Source: Amoebophrya sp. A120 (taxonomy: Eukaryota > Sar > Dinophyceae > Syndiniales > Amoebophryaceae). From it: a stretch of 64,000 nt of DNA. The stretch covers positions 5,330,258 through 5,394,257 of the forward strand of contig CAJINV010000004.1 in the NCBI GenBank assembly GCA_905178155.1. The letters run 5' to 3'. Within the stretch, counting starts at the first letter, position 1. Every line of letters begins with the position of its first letter. A program made the position numbers and the translations under genes. Positions 43,901 through 54,253 of this stretch are shown piece after piece. The notes under the pieces are model-generated. The model did no database searches and was not told the DNA's origin. It worked only from the letters and a program-made list of their open reading frames with translations.

Positions 43901-46900
43901 CCTATCCCGCATGAGAAACTCCCCCGCAACTTGGTCGAAAGAGGACAACGTTTCGTACTCATGCAACACAGATTTTTGCATGATTCAGATTTAGCATCAC
44001 AAGTTGCAATCTTCCAGACCCAGACATATTTGCAATGCATACATGCCCGCGTAGAAAAAGATGCCGGTCAACACGAGCGGGTTTTCTGTTTTGTCGTTTT
44101 GGATTTTCATGGACCGGAACCTTCGTTTATTAAAGGGCCAGGATCGAAATTGACAAAGTTGGAGTAATTTGCCATGCATAAAATGGATAACCAGTTGGAA
44201 CCCGGTTGCTAGGTGGCGCATGACAAATTTCGGTAAAACGACCAAATTGCAGTTTGTCATGCTGTTTGGGCAAAGAGGGCTGCTTCTGTCGTGCTACTTT
44301 CGCAACTCTATCTCTAGTCCTAACGAGGCTTACAATCCGTCTCATTTGCCATCTCTGCAAGACAGGTATCTCATGCCTTGCACTCATATGCATTACAAAC
44401 TTTCTCAACCTTGTCAATTTCGGTTCTGACGCTTCCATATCGTTGCACTGGAACATACACTCCGTTGAACATCAGCGGATCTTGCGGCAGCACCAGCGAC
44501 GGGTCCCCCTCGTCATCGAAATACACACTGCTCCCGCCGATCTTGGAGGTGCTGTTCTCCCCGTGCGGCCACAGCTCGAAGCCCTCCACGTACCACGACT
44601 GAAACACTGCGAAGTCTGACCCGGAAGCCCACGCCGGCGTTACTGGCTTCTTCCACTCCACGCGCCAGTAAGATCCCGCCCCGGCTTCTCCCCCAAAGAC
44701 CAAGTTCCGCAGCGCAACCGCCCCGTCGTTTACCGGGTCGCGAAACGTAAACGGGCGGTTCTGGAAGTTGCTGGCGTTCGAAAAACTGGAGTAGTTTCCG
44801 AGTTGCGTGGCCGTGAGGAGACTATTGTCGATCGGCAACAGGAGCTTGCTTGTCAGGTTCCGCATGAACTTTCCCCCGCAGAAGCACAGGCGTTTGTGTT
44901 TGTTACTTGCGCTTTTCGCGGAGCAAACCGACTGGTAGCCGACGGCAAAGGTGTCGTTGCTGAACTGGTAGCAGCGGAGCAATTCCGTGACGCCGTCGGC
45001 CTCCACATCCATCTCCAAGTACGGCGCAAAGGCGGCTTCGCGTTTTGCGGTCTCGTTCGCGTCGCAGGTAACGTTCGCGGCCTCGATATTACAATGAAAA
45101 ACGCCCCCACCCCTGAACTTGGGAGCATTTGTATTGCAAACCTTTCCAAACGAAACACTTGCCCTCTTGGATCTATCAGCATCACAGATTTCCAATCGTG
45201 AATAGCAAAAATCTGTATTGCAAAAGCTCCCAGCAAGAGCGGCGCTTGTCATGCAAGCAATGCGATATACGCTTAGGCTCTGCATCCATCAGAGAGATTC
45301 ATACTCCTTTCATGCATAACAAAAAGATTTCATTTGGAAACTTCGCATCACAAATTATTGCAAGTTTGGGGGTGGGGGCATTTTTCATTGTAATACTCGA
45401 AGTTAAAGGTTTCGTTCGGTTGCGACGAGGATGTGGTGTCATCGAAAATTCGGCTCGTCTCCGCACTGTTGCAGGGCAACTCGTCCACCGCGCACGCCTC
45501 GTCGCAGCTTTCCAGCTCCTGCGCAAGTCGGTACCCGGATAGTTCTTCCTCCACAGGTGGAGGAGACGTCGTCGACGTTGTGGTTGGGTCCGCGCCGGCG
45601 TAAAAATGGATGCCGCAAAACCGCATCAGGTCCGGGGAGTTGTTGTTTTGGATCTTCAGGGAGCGAAACCTCCGCTGGACAGTGACGAAAATCGGGTCAA
45701 AATTGTTTCCAGCAAGAGCATCGTCCGCCGGGAGCTGCATCGAGGGCTCTAACTCATCATCGAAAAACAGGTCCGCCTCGTACAGCGACGAAAATCCCGC
45801 GGTTGCGTCGCACCAAATCTCGAAGCCGTGCACATATTCAGACAGCAAGGGATTAATCGTTTCATCTGCTCCACCAACGAACGCCGTCGCCCACGCCGGT
45901 GGGCTAACAGACACGGCAAACTCGACGCGAAACCACGCGCCCCCGCCCTGCCCCAACACGACACAGGCCTCTTCGCCCGCCGCGGTATCCGCGCTGTAAA
46001 GGGCCCGGTCCGCGAAGGTGCGGTTGAGAAAATTGTTCTCCGTCCCCGAATTGTCAAAAGTAGCATCGTATCAAATGTAAAAATGTCTGGGTCTGGAAGA
46101 ATGCGCGATTTGTCATGCATATTTCTCATGACCCATGATGCCTGTAATGCATGACCTAGCATCGCAGACTTTTAGAGTGTTTCCTGATGCACCTTCCGCA
46201 TGAAAAATGTCCTTTCCGTGTAGCACAAATTGTACCCCTCTTGCTGGTCATGCAATGCAAATTTTTTTAGAATCCAAAAACAGCATGACAAGTTGCAATC
46301 TTCCAGACCCAGACATTTTTGCAGTTGATACACCGGTGAAGCGAGACAAGCTGATCGGGTTGAGCTGCCTTCCCTCGAACATGCGCATCGCACTGCCGCC
46401 GCAGTAGCACACGCGCCGGTGGGCTGGGACGGTGCTCTTCGCGCTGCAGCTACTGTAAATCCCGGCCTGTCTTGCGGTCGCGTTGAAGGCGGAACACCGG
46501 TGGCCCCCGGCGGCCTTGCTCGCTGCTTCTGCGAGAGAGCTTCTTCTTATTGCACTCGTAGTTGATGTTATTTTCTGTCTTATTTTTCCCGCGTCCGCAC
46601 CTGATTTTTCTTCATGATGTTGTTGTTGATGTAGTTGCATAGTGCCTTCTTCTTCTTGTTTTTCTTCTCTCCCCCGCTCCACCAGAGTCACGGCCGGCGC
46701 GGTGTAGACCTGCACGTAGGGCGCAAAATTTTCCGTGCGGCCCGCTTCGTCGGTCTCCGTGCATGTGACCCCCAGATTATTTCCCACGTTGGTCGACAGG
46801 TCCGCTTCTGCGAACCCGGTCACCTCCTCGCTGTTGCACGGCAAATTGTACTCCGCACAGGTGTCGTCGCAACTCTGCAAACTGGCAGCGAGGTACAGGT

Positions 46901-49900
46901 GGTTCGAATACGGGGTGAGGCGGAGCGGCGTCGTGTCCGGACCAGCGTAGAAGTGGATCCCGCAAAAGGAAAAAAACGACGTAGGGGTCGTATCGCCGTC
47001 GCGCATCGCAAGCTTCATGCTCTTCCACTCTGTGCGGTTCGCGGGAAGCTCGACGTACGTGCCCGTCGAGGAAATGGAGGACCCCGCAATCGTGAAGGCA
47101 GCGGTGGGCTCATCGTCGAAGAACACTTCCAGGGTTGCTGGCAGGGCGTCGTACGCGTCGTCGTTGGCGAAGAGCTCGAAGCCGGCAACCGGCCGGGCGA
47201 ACGAGGTCCAGTTGCCGTTCGTGCTGCCCGTCCACTCGACGCGCCAGAAGGGAACGTCGGTGCTGGAGGCGGAGGTTTTGTAGCCGGTGTGGAAGCAGAC
47301 CAGGCTCCCCGCGTCTAAGTTCGCCTTGTCGTAGCTGTTTCCAATTTCCTCCGCCCCGCGGTTTGTGAACTCACGGTTGAAGACGTTGCTAGCCGGGCAC
47401 AGGTCCGCCCCGCTCAGCGACCCGTTCTCCAGACAGGCCACCTTCAAATCGTCCCGGTTGGTCCAGGTGCGCGCACTAAACTGCTCGGGGTCGACGGGAC
47501 TCCGCACCGCGTCTCCGATGAAGCGCATGTTGGCGCTGCCGCAGTAGCACACCCGCTGCAGGTCGGCCTGCGCGGGCGCCTTCGCGCCGCACACGGACCG
47601 CAGTCCCGCGGTCTGCAGCGCGGGCGAAAATTTGTAACACGCCCAGCTCTGGTCCGCGGGGTCTTGCGTCGCGTAGGGCGCGAGAACCTGGTTGCCTATG
47701 AACTGCAAAAGTATCGCACTCGTATAGATGCATTACAAATTTCCTCAGCATGAGAAATAGAATTTGTAATGCGGATTTCCCTTAACAAAAGGATTTGTAA
47801 TGCATGCTTGCAATATGAGTACGGAACTTTTGCACAGGATATTGCCGGCTCCGACCCCGGTCGTGATCACCGTCGCCTCCGCGACGGACGCGCACGTAGC
47901 CCCATGCATTGCAAAAGTATCGCACTCGTACTAATTGCAGTTATGCACGACAAATTTTCTTTCCAAGGTAAAACAGCATGACAAATTCAATTTTTCATGC
48001 TGAGAAAATTTGTATTTGTAATGCGATTTATACTAGTACGATGCTTTTGCAATGCATAAGCCCCCCCGGGCAGCAACAGTTCGAAGTTCGCCTGCTCCGC
48101 CGAGGTGGCCTGGTCGGCGTTGCAGGGCAACCCGAGGTTCGCGCACTTCTCGTCGCAGCTCTGCATGGCGTCCGCGAGAAAATACCCCGGTTTCCGGAGA
48201 AAATTCGCGGGGTTCGTCACCGTCGACAGCCGTAGCTTGCTCAGCCACGTGCCCCGCTCCCGTGCCCCGACGGTGACGACGTTGATGCCCGTCGGGCAGT
48301 CGATGGGCTGGTCAAAAACCTGGCTCTCGATCCACTGGTCGCTCCGCACCGAAGAGCTGGGGGCCAGCATCAGCTTCCGCGTCCCGAGGACGGTCCCGTC
48401 CCGGTCCGTCACCTTAAAGCAGAAACTGTCGTCGCTGCCGACGTCGCTATTGTTGTCGTCGGCGCGCATCGCGGCGAACAGCTTGACCTCCTCGGTGGCC
48501 CCGCTAGCCACCCGCACCACCATGCGGAACTGCGCCTGGTGCCCGGAACCGAAGCTGCAGTCGGCGTCCACGTTATCGTTTGCCTGGCTCGGGTCGTTGG
48601 GCACGGCGAGGTAGTCGGTCACGGTCCCGGCCTCCGTCAACGACGCCAGCGCCATTTCGCCGGATAGGTCGGCCTCGGGCGCGGTGATTTCCACAAGGGT
48701 CGTATCATATGGAAAAACGTCCCCACGCCATAATCAAATTGGGAACTTAGCGATACAAACAAACCCAGAGGTTTTGGGAGCCACGCATGACAAATTCCAG
48801 TCCGTATTGTAGTGCAGTTTAGCAAGTGCAGCCGCATCACAAATCCATCTGCTTATCCCGTTTACACCATTACAAATTCCAAAACGCGATTGGAAAGGCC
48901 TCTCACGGAGATGCGCATTACAAGTCTTCCTATAATCGAAAATCTGCATGACAACTATGGGGTGGGGACGTTTTTACTCAGGATAGGTCGCAGAGGTCGT
49001 GGTACTCGTGCTCGTCGTCGCCGGGCGCACCACGAAGTGCGCGTTGCCGCTCGCGATCGACAGCTTGCTGAGCTATTACAGTGAAAAATGCCCGCCATCC
49101 CTGACATTGCAAAAATTTGCGATGCGAAGTTTCCCAGTGAAAACTTTTTGTCATGCATGAAAGGAGTATGAATCTTTCTGATGCAGAGTCTAGGCGTGTA
49201 TCGCATCGCTTGCATGACAAGCGCCGCTCCTGCTGGGGTCTTTTGCAATACAAATTTTTGCTATTCACGATAAGAAACCTGTGATGCTGATAGATGCAAG
49301 AGGGCGAATGTTTCATTTGGGAAGGTTTGCAATACAAATGCTCCCAAGTTCGGGGGTGGGGGCATTTTTCATTGTAATACGAGCCAGGTGCCCTTCTCGC
49401 GGGCGCGCAGCGTCATCTGGTTCACCCCCGCTGTCAAATCGAACTCGCTGCTGGTCTGCGTGACGGTGCCCCCGGCTTCGACGGTCTGCAGGGTCATCGG
49501 CACCGTGGCCCAATCCGTAGAGCTGAAGGCCGGGTTCCCGTAGCCTTGCAGCTCCCACCACCGGAAACCAGACTGCGCGCCGGTCGGATCGGTGAACCCG
49601 ACACAGTAGCTGTCGTCTTTCCCGGTGTCCTCTTCCGCCCGAGCCTCTGCGTCGATGCTCACCTTCGCGTCGTTCTCCAGCTGGATCTCGAATACGGCCA
49701 GGTCGCCTATGACGTTCTCAAGTGTTACATTCTCAACTGTTGTGTGATTTGTCATGCAAAATCACAATCAGAATCGATGCGATCAAGCTGCTTAGCATGA
49801 CAAATTTGCAAAGGGCTAAACAGCACCGAAATCATCTGTGCGGCATTTGTATGTAATGCTAGAGGCGCAACCTCCCCCCTTTGACTGTTGCTATTCTTGC

Positions 49901-52576
49901 ATTACAAATTCGTGTAGCAGTTGAGAATGTAACAGTTGAGAATCCCATATCGCCGACATTGGTGTCGGTACACTCGGAGTCCAGGGGCTCTTGCAGGCTG
50001 CTGATGTCGTTGGGGTACGCAATGTATCAAATGTAAAAATGTCTGGGTCTGGAATAATGCAACTTGTCATGCTAAATCTGAAGCATGCAAAAATCTGTGT
50101 TGCATGATTACCAAAAGTCGTCCAGTTTTGACCAAGTCGGGAGGCGGTTTCTCATGCGGGATGGGCATGAGAAAGATCGCACAGAATCTGTCATGCTAGG
50201 TCCTGCATTCCAGACCTCATGGGTCATGGAAAAGCTGCATGACAAATCGCGCATTCCTACAGACCCAGACACTTTTACATTTGATACAATGGCCATTTTC
50301 CCCGCAAAGGTCTGCGCTACCATGTGGCTCCCGGACAAAACCGCTACGTCAGCAGCGTCGACGGCTGTTTCTAAGCGAGTCGTCGTCGCGGTGGTGGTAG
50401 TGGCTTCGGTGGTGCCGTAAAGCAGGGTCGCGGCGGACAGGTCAACAGCATTTCGATCTTCTTGCTGATTATAACTTTTTTCGTTATCGTTGTGGTGCAC
50501 AACGAGCGCTACCTCACTTGTTGGCGTTCTTTCCACCTTCTTGTTCCTCATTTTTTTCCGTCGCCGCCGCGCTCGCTGGCTTCTCGACCGCTCGAGCGGC
50601 GACTGCAGGCGAAACATCTCCACCAGATCCCCGTCGGCATTTCTAGACTTGACGCAAAACGACGTGCCCGCCGCCTGCAGCGCGAGCGCGTCTTCGGTAC
50701 TAGAGGTTGTTGCTGCGGTATGTTCATGTCCCGCGCCGACTTGATGTCCCGCTGTTGTCCCGCGCGGACCTCCCGCGCAAGGATCGACCCTCGTCTGGCA
50801 CTCGCCCGTGCTGCCTTTCAAGAGAATCCTATGTAAAAACGTCCCCACCCCAGCGTCGCCATGCAGATTTGCCATGACAGGAACATTTGTAGTGCGCAAT
50901 CTAATGACAGGCATTTTCAATCGTGTTTGGGAACTTGTAATGCTGTAAACAGGATCAGCAGATCGATTTGTCATGCGGCTTTCCTTGCGAACTTGCACTA
51001 CCCTGCGGACTGCAACTTGTTATGCGTGACTCCCAAAACTCCTAGGTTTGTGTTGCAGAGTCCCCATCTTGACTCTGGGGTGGGAACGTTTTTGCTGAGG
51101 ATAAGGAGAAAGCTGCCGCAGTCCGCAGTGATAGCGCAGAGGTACCGACATTCCTGCCGAGTGTATTTCCGGTCTGTGTACCTCGCTAGCAAGAATAGAT
51201 TGCCGTTTTCTACTATCTCTGGCTTCATTTGGTTTTCAGTACCATCTTCGTTGTTCAGGCAGCCATTCGCATATAATTCTGTACTTCCTGTGTAGAACTT
51301 TTCCTGTGTAGTACGACCCACAACGCCCTGCTCTGCCGTTGCCACCGCTACGATATGGTGTGAAGTAGTCGCGGACTTTTTCTTCTGAAAATCATCGCTC
51401 TGGTCGCTGTTCTGCGTCGCGCCGACCCGTCGGAGGTAGTGGTGCTCCTTCGGGCACTGCCTCCTCGAGGGAATTTCGGGCACGTCGTCGGCCGGCACGC
51501 ACAACGCATCGTTCCGCGCGATGGAGTACAGGGCGATCGCCTTTTCGGCATACCCAAGCGGCGATGCGGGTGCAGCTCCATCTCCAGCGTCTTCGCGGCG
51601 CTGTGGCTGACCTTGACTTGGTTTCCTTTTTCTCGTCCTGGGTCTCCGACAGCCGTCGGCATAGTACCGGCACACCTGATCCCCGTCAATCGCAAAAAAG
51701 GCGCAGCCCGGCGTCTCCCGGCACACAGCGTCGCACCGCTTCACGGAGCCCCCACCGGTAACTTTTTGGATTTCGACCTCCGCGGCGTTCTCGCACGTAC
51801 CCGCGTACTCCGCCGGACAGAGCAGGGAGGTGGCAGTGTTTTCGTGGAAGCTTGTAGTTTTCTGTGCGGGAGAAGTCGACCGGTAGCCGTTCTTCCCTAC
51901 ACGAGGCGGAGATGAACCTTCTTGGAGGACTGTTCCGCCCTGAAGGTGGTTTTGCAGCGCTGCAGAGGAGGTCTATGAGGGTGCACAACTCCTACTCCGA
52001 CTCCCCCCCTTCATATGTCATGCAAAATATGAAATCAAACCTTTGCTAGTCTTGGCACTTTTTGCATGACAAGTTCGGGAAGCTGCTCAAACAGGACTAC
52101 AATCTCGCGTGGTGAATTCGTCATGCAAAACCTGCACTCTTGCCGACGCGTGTATTGCTGTTTGTGCCATACAAATGAGCAGGGGGACGAGAGGGGGTTG
52201 TGAACTCTCATACAGTTGTCGATCTGCTGGTCGGCGAGGTTTTCAAAGCGCTGTGTCGCGCTATCAAATGCAAAAATGTCTGGGTCTGGAAGAATGCAAC
52301 TTGTGATGCTGCATTTGGATGTCTAAAAAATTTGTGTTGCATGAGCAGCAGAAGGAGTCTAATTTTTGCCAAGCGGAGAGGGCATTTGTCATGCGGAATA
52401 GGCATCAGGAATCCCTCAAAAAAACTGTGATGCTAGGGCATGCATCACAGACATCATGGCTCATGCAAACCGTGCATGACAAGTCTCAGAATCTTCCAGA
52501 CCCAGACATTTTTGCATTTGATACGCGCTGCGAACCAACGACTGAGGCTGGCTACGCGATGGTCGAGATACACCAT
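37943..52576 (-). CDS. MSP-3: giant modular Cys-rich protein, paralogue of MSP-2
   Basis: Met at 52576 (MVYLDHRVASLSRWF) to TAG at 37943-37945, about 2,750 residues once 24 introners are removed. Same order as MSP-2: CPAEYAGTC, PAN modules (CDAVC...CRYYADGC; YTRQECRYLC...GECQTRVDPC), beta-sandwich modules (DDSYCVGFTDP...REKGTWLSKLSI; DDSFCFKV...RERGTWLSKLRL), SCDExC...CYCGG modules alternating with galactose-binding-like modules (FWRVEW, VFFDDEP, CGIHFYAG, Thr linkers), a long charged spacer (about 39700-40250), then the C-terminal F5/8-fucolectin-like domain (VDNNT, FLELDFGRRLPITRVQVF, RYLWVELPPV, LALNEVRVFGRP). That C-terminal region has far fewer introners than in MSP-2. Extracellular localisation is inferred from Cys-rich lectin-type modules; no signal peptide was seen. 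Confidence 0.82.
38043..38304. mobile_element. Introner, family A
   Basis: TSD TCCGC. Splits MSP-3 CKTR|IARYLW; MSP-2 has no insertion at this site. Confidence 0.92.
38354..38611. mobile_element. Introner, family A
   Basis: TSD CCGTC. Splits MSP-3 EGD|GTMNT; MSP-2 is uninterrupted here. Confidence 0.92.
38901..39188. mobile_element. Introner, strongly diverged family A
   Basis: TATGCATTTTTGCAAACATCG left, ATTTGCAATGCATA right, flanks CAGCA/CAACA. Splits MSP-3 ARVL|FVARNE; MSP-2 reads RILFVARNE. Confidence 0.78.
40516..40797. mobile_element. Introner, diverged family A
   Basis: TSD AATAC. Splits MSP-3 EQY|LTLDND, close to but not at the MSP-2 site at 21369. Confidence 0.85.
41097..41362. 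mobile_element. Introner, family A
   Basis: Left end TACCAAATGC; TSD CCTCG. Splits MSP-3 GAE|VWFDDD. Confidence 0.92.
41743..42049. mobile_element. Introner, family C
   Basis: TSD CGAAG. Splits MSP-3 PNF|GTLAPL. Confidence 0.93.
42128..42380. mobile_element. Introner, family A
   Basis: TSD GCGTC. Splits MSP-3 RCDA|VSPNDL. Confidence 0.93.
42430..42652. mobile_element. Introner, family E
   Basis: TSD GAACT. Splits MSP-3 CVQF|PLAEF. Confidence 0.93.
42711..42975. mobile_element. Introner, family A
   Basis: TSD CGAAA. Splits MSP-3 YFSF|APFYE. Confidence 0.93.
43046..43333. mobile_element. Introner, family B
   Basis: TSD TTGGC. Splits MSP-3 NNA|KPATL. Confidence 0.93.
43400..43653. mobile_element. 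Introner, family A
   Basis: Flanks TGCTG/CACTG. Splits MSP-3 between LPCS and LRTTV; exact join uncertain because the TSD has diverged. Confidence 0.85.
43780..44041. mobile_element. Introner, family A
   Basis: TSD CATGC. Splits MSP-3 YAGM|DPTTT. Confidence 0.93.
44128..44439. mobile_element. Introner, family I
   Basis: TAT...ATA ends; inner repeat TCAGAACCGAAATTGACAA; TSD TCGTT; same length (312) as the other I copy. Splits MSP-3 PVQR|RFRSMK, a motif intact in other modules. Confidence 0.9.
45087..45395. mobile_element. Introner, family C
   Basis: TSD CTCGA. Splits MSP-3 FNFE|AANV. Confidence 0.93.
46069..46330. mobile_element. Introner, family A
   Basis: Flanks CATCG/CACCG. Splits MSP-3 RFTG|ATFDN. 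Confidence 0.9.
47697..47841. mobile_element. Introner, family F
   Basis: TATGAACTGCAAAAGTATCG left; TSD TTGCC; 145 bp. Splits MSP-3 AGN|QVLAP. A second F copy lies 61 nt away. Confidence 0.9.
47903..48058. mobile_element. Introner, family F
   Basis: Left end CATGCATTGCAAAAG (T to C at base 1); TSD AGCCC. Splits MSP-3 PGGA|TCASV. Confidence 0.9.
48703..48985. mobile_element. Introner, family B
   Basis: TSD GGTCG. Splits MSP-3 SAT|LVEIT. Confidence 0.93.
49074..49379. mobile_element. Introner, family C
   Basis: Flanks TGAGC/CGAGC. Splits MSP-3 GTWL|SKLSI, a motif intact elsewhere as GTWLSKLRL. Confidence 0.92.
49708..49949. mobile_element. Introner, family J
   Basis: Only copy seen. Ends contain TGTTACATTCTCAACTG in inverted orientation with an internal tandem repeat; TSD TCGCC. 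Splits MSP-3 VGD|LAVFE. Confidence 0.85.
50024..50286. mobile_element. Introner, family A
   Basis: TSD CAATG. Splits MSP-3 KMAI|AYPND. Confidence 0.93.
50825..51103. mobile_element. Introner, family B
   Basis: Left end AATCCTATGTAAAAACG; flanks AAGAG/AGGAG. Splits MSP-3 SFLL|LKGSTG; MSP-2 reads SFLLKKSTG. Confidence 0.9.
51974..52212. mobile_element. Introner, family E
   Basis: TATGAGGGTGCACAACTCC left; TSD degenerate (AGGTC/CAGTT). Removing element plus 5 nt keeps MSP-3 in frame at STT|ASAALQ. Confidence 0.85.
52262..52523. mobile_element. Introner, family A
   Basis: TSD CGCGC. Splits MSP-3 FAAR|HSALK near the N terminus. Confidence 0.92.
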
Positions 52577-52610
52577 GCCGGCGGTCCTCCGCCGCCGCCG
52601 GCCGAAGCGG

Positions 52611-52760
52611 TATCCTCTGCAAAAGTATCGTACTCGTAGTAATTGCATTTATGCATTACAAATCTCTTCCTCAAAGTGAATCAGCATCACAAATTCAATT
52701 TGTAATGCTGGGGGAATTTGTAATGCAATTTATACTAGTACGATACTTTTGCATTGCATA
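52611..52760. mobile_element. Introner, family F, 5' of the MSP-3 start
   Basis: TSD AGCGG. Lies 35 nt upstream of the Met codon, so in the 5' UTR or an upstream exon. Confidence 0.88.
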
Positions 52761-53758
52761 AGCGGAAGCTGCCACCAAAGGACCGATCGGGACCGAGTGG
52801 AGCAGCGACCGATCCCAAAATCGCACCGATCTAGGTCACCATTGTCCCAGGAAAGAACTTGTTCTACTTCGATATGATAATCTTAATCCGAAGATCATAA
52901 TTGGTCGATAGGTTCGGTGTAGTTTCGGTATTGGGTCGGTAAAAAAATTCATTTAGAACGTTATATTTCCATACACACAAAGATAGACCTTTCGCTCCAA
53001 GCAGAAGTTCCAGTTGCGAAGAAGGCTCGTAGTACTTGGATTCACGCAGAATTGCCTAGCTTGTTGTTCCAATTGAACAACATCGACTCAATCACAATCA
53101 CTCCGGGGACCACATTGAAAGTTCTTCTACCGAAAATTCGCATTATGGCAGGCGCCGATCCTCAAGAAGTAGTAGAAGCAATACAATGATCCAGCTACTT
53201 GTTACAACTTCGCTCAAGTTGTAGTCGGCTGGACACCTTTCTCTCGCGTAGTAACTTCCTTCGGCACGACAAGTGGTTCCTTCGGTAGTACAAGTGTGAT
53301 ATCATGGGACGACGATGGGGAACAATGGCAATTATGGGTCCGGTTTTCAACGGTGTAAGCAGTTCGTACCCAACCCACCATGACGCACGCCAGTCCTCGC
53401 GATTATGATGTCGTCCTTTAGTTGTACGTAGCTGTAAGTACCCATCAACATCTTCGATCATGATCAATATCATTGTACAATAGTACATTTCGTGGTTTCT
53501 TTGCTGGTCTTCTGGGTTTCTTCGAAACTACGGTCCAATCATCATACAAGGGATCAACATCTTACAGCCTTCTATGCCCATACGAAAGCTAGTATCTTCT
53601 TCCCACGACAGCAGCACCAATAGAGCTGCAATAGTGCGACTTTCAAATTGGACATTGCGTATCTATGTAAAAAATTCAGATGTGACGACTGCATCATGGT
53701 TGTTCCCTACGTTTTCTTTGAAAAACTCTTGTCAAAAAAAAACCTTCGAATAAGTCGA
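52761..53758. other. Intergenic region upstream of MSP-3
   Basis: No recognised gene. A plus-strand open stretch from about 52923 to a TGA near 53190 contains LPSLLFQLNN...MAGADPQEVVEAIQ; it lacks an early Met and matches no family I know, so it may be a gene or retro-copy fragment. The remainder is featureless to me. Confidence 0.5.
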
Positions 53759-54012
53759 TATCAAATGCAAATATGTCTGGGTCTGGAAACTTGTGATGCT
53801 AAAATGTGGATGATGGAAGCAGTTCCGAATGCAACCTAGCATGAGAACTTGCCAGAACGCTGTCGCATAGGCAATCCGCATGCGAAACTGCGTGTTTGCA
53901 TGTACAAAAGAGGCTGCGGCTTTTGTTGGTTATGCAATACAGATTTCGTAAGTACGGAAAGCTGGCATTACAAGTTCCAACCTTCCAGACCCAGACATTT
54001 TTGCATTCGATA
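53759..54012. mobile_element. Introner, family A, downstream of MSP-4
   Basis: TSD GTCGA. Lies about 240 bp past the MSP-4 stop, so in its 3' UTR or intergenic; no host frame identified. Confidence 0.88.
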
Positions 54013-54253
54013 GTCGATGTGATCTTACCCAATCTGTCAGCCATGTTGCTATGCTTCAGATCATCGTGCTGATCATGTGCTCTAGTACTTCTACAACTCC
54101 AATACGATTGCCTTTTCTTCTTGTTCCTTAGATTTATATATTGACTTTGGTATCGACGCTCGTCCTAGCCGGACTCGGATTCAACTTCACTGCTGAAAAA
54201 AGCACAGCTAAGGTAGTGGTGGTGCCGTTTTCACACAGCAGGATAGTTATCTT

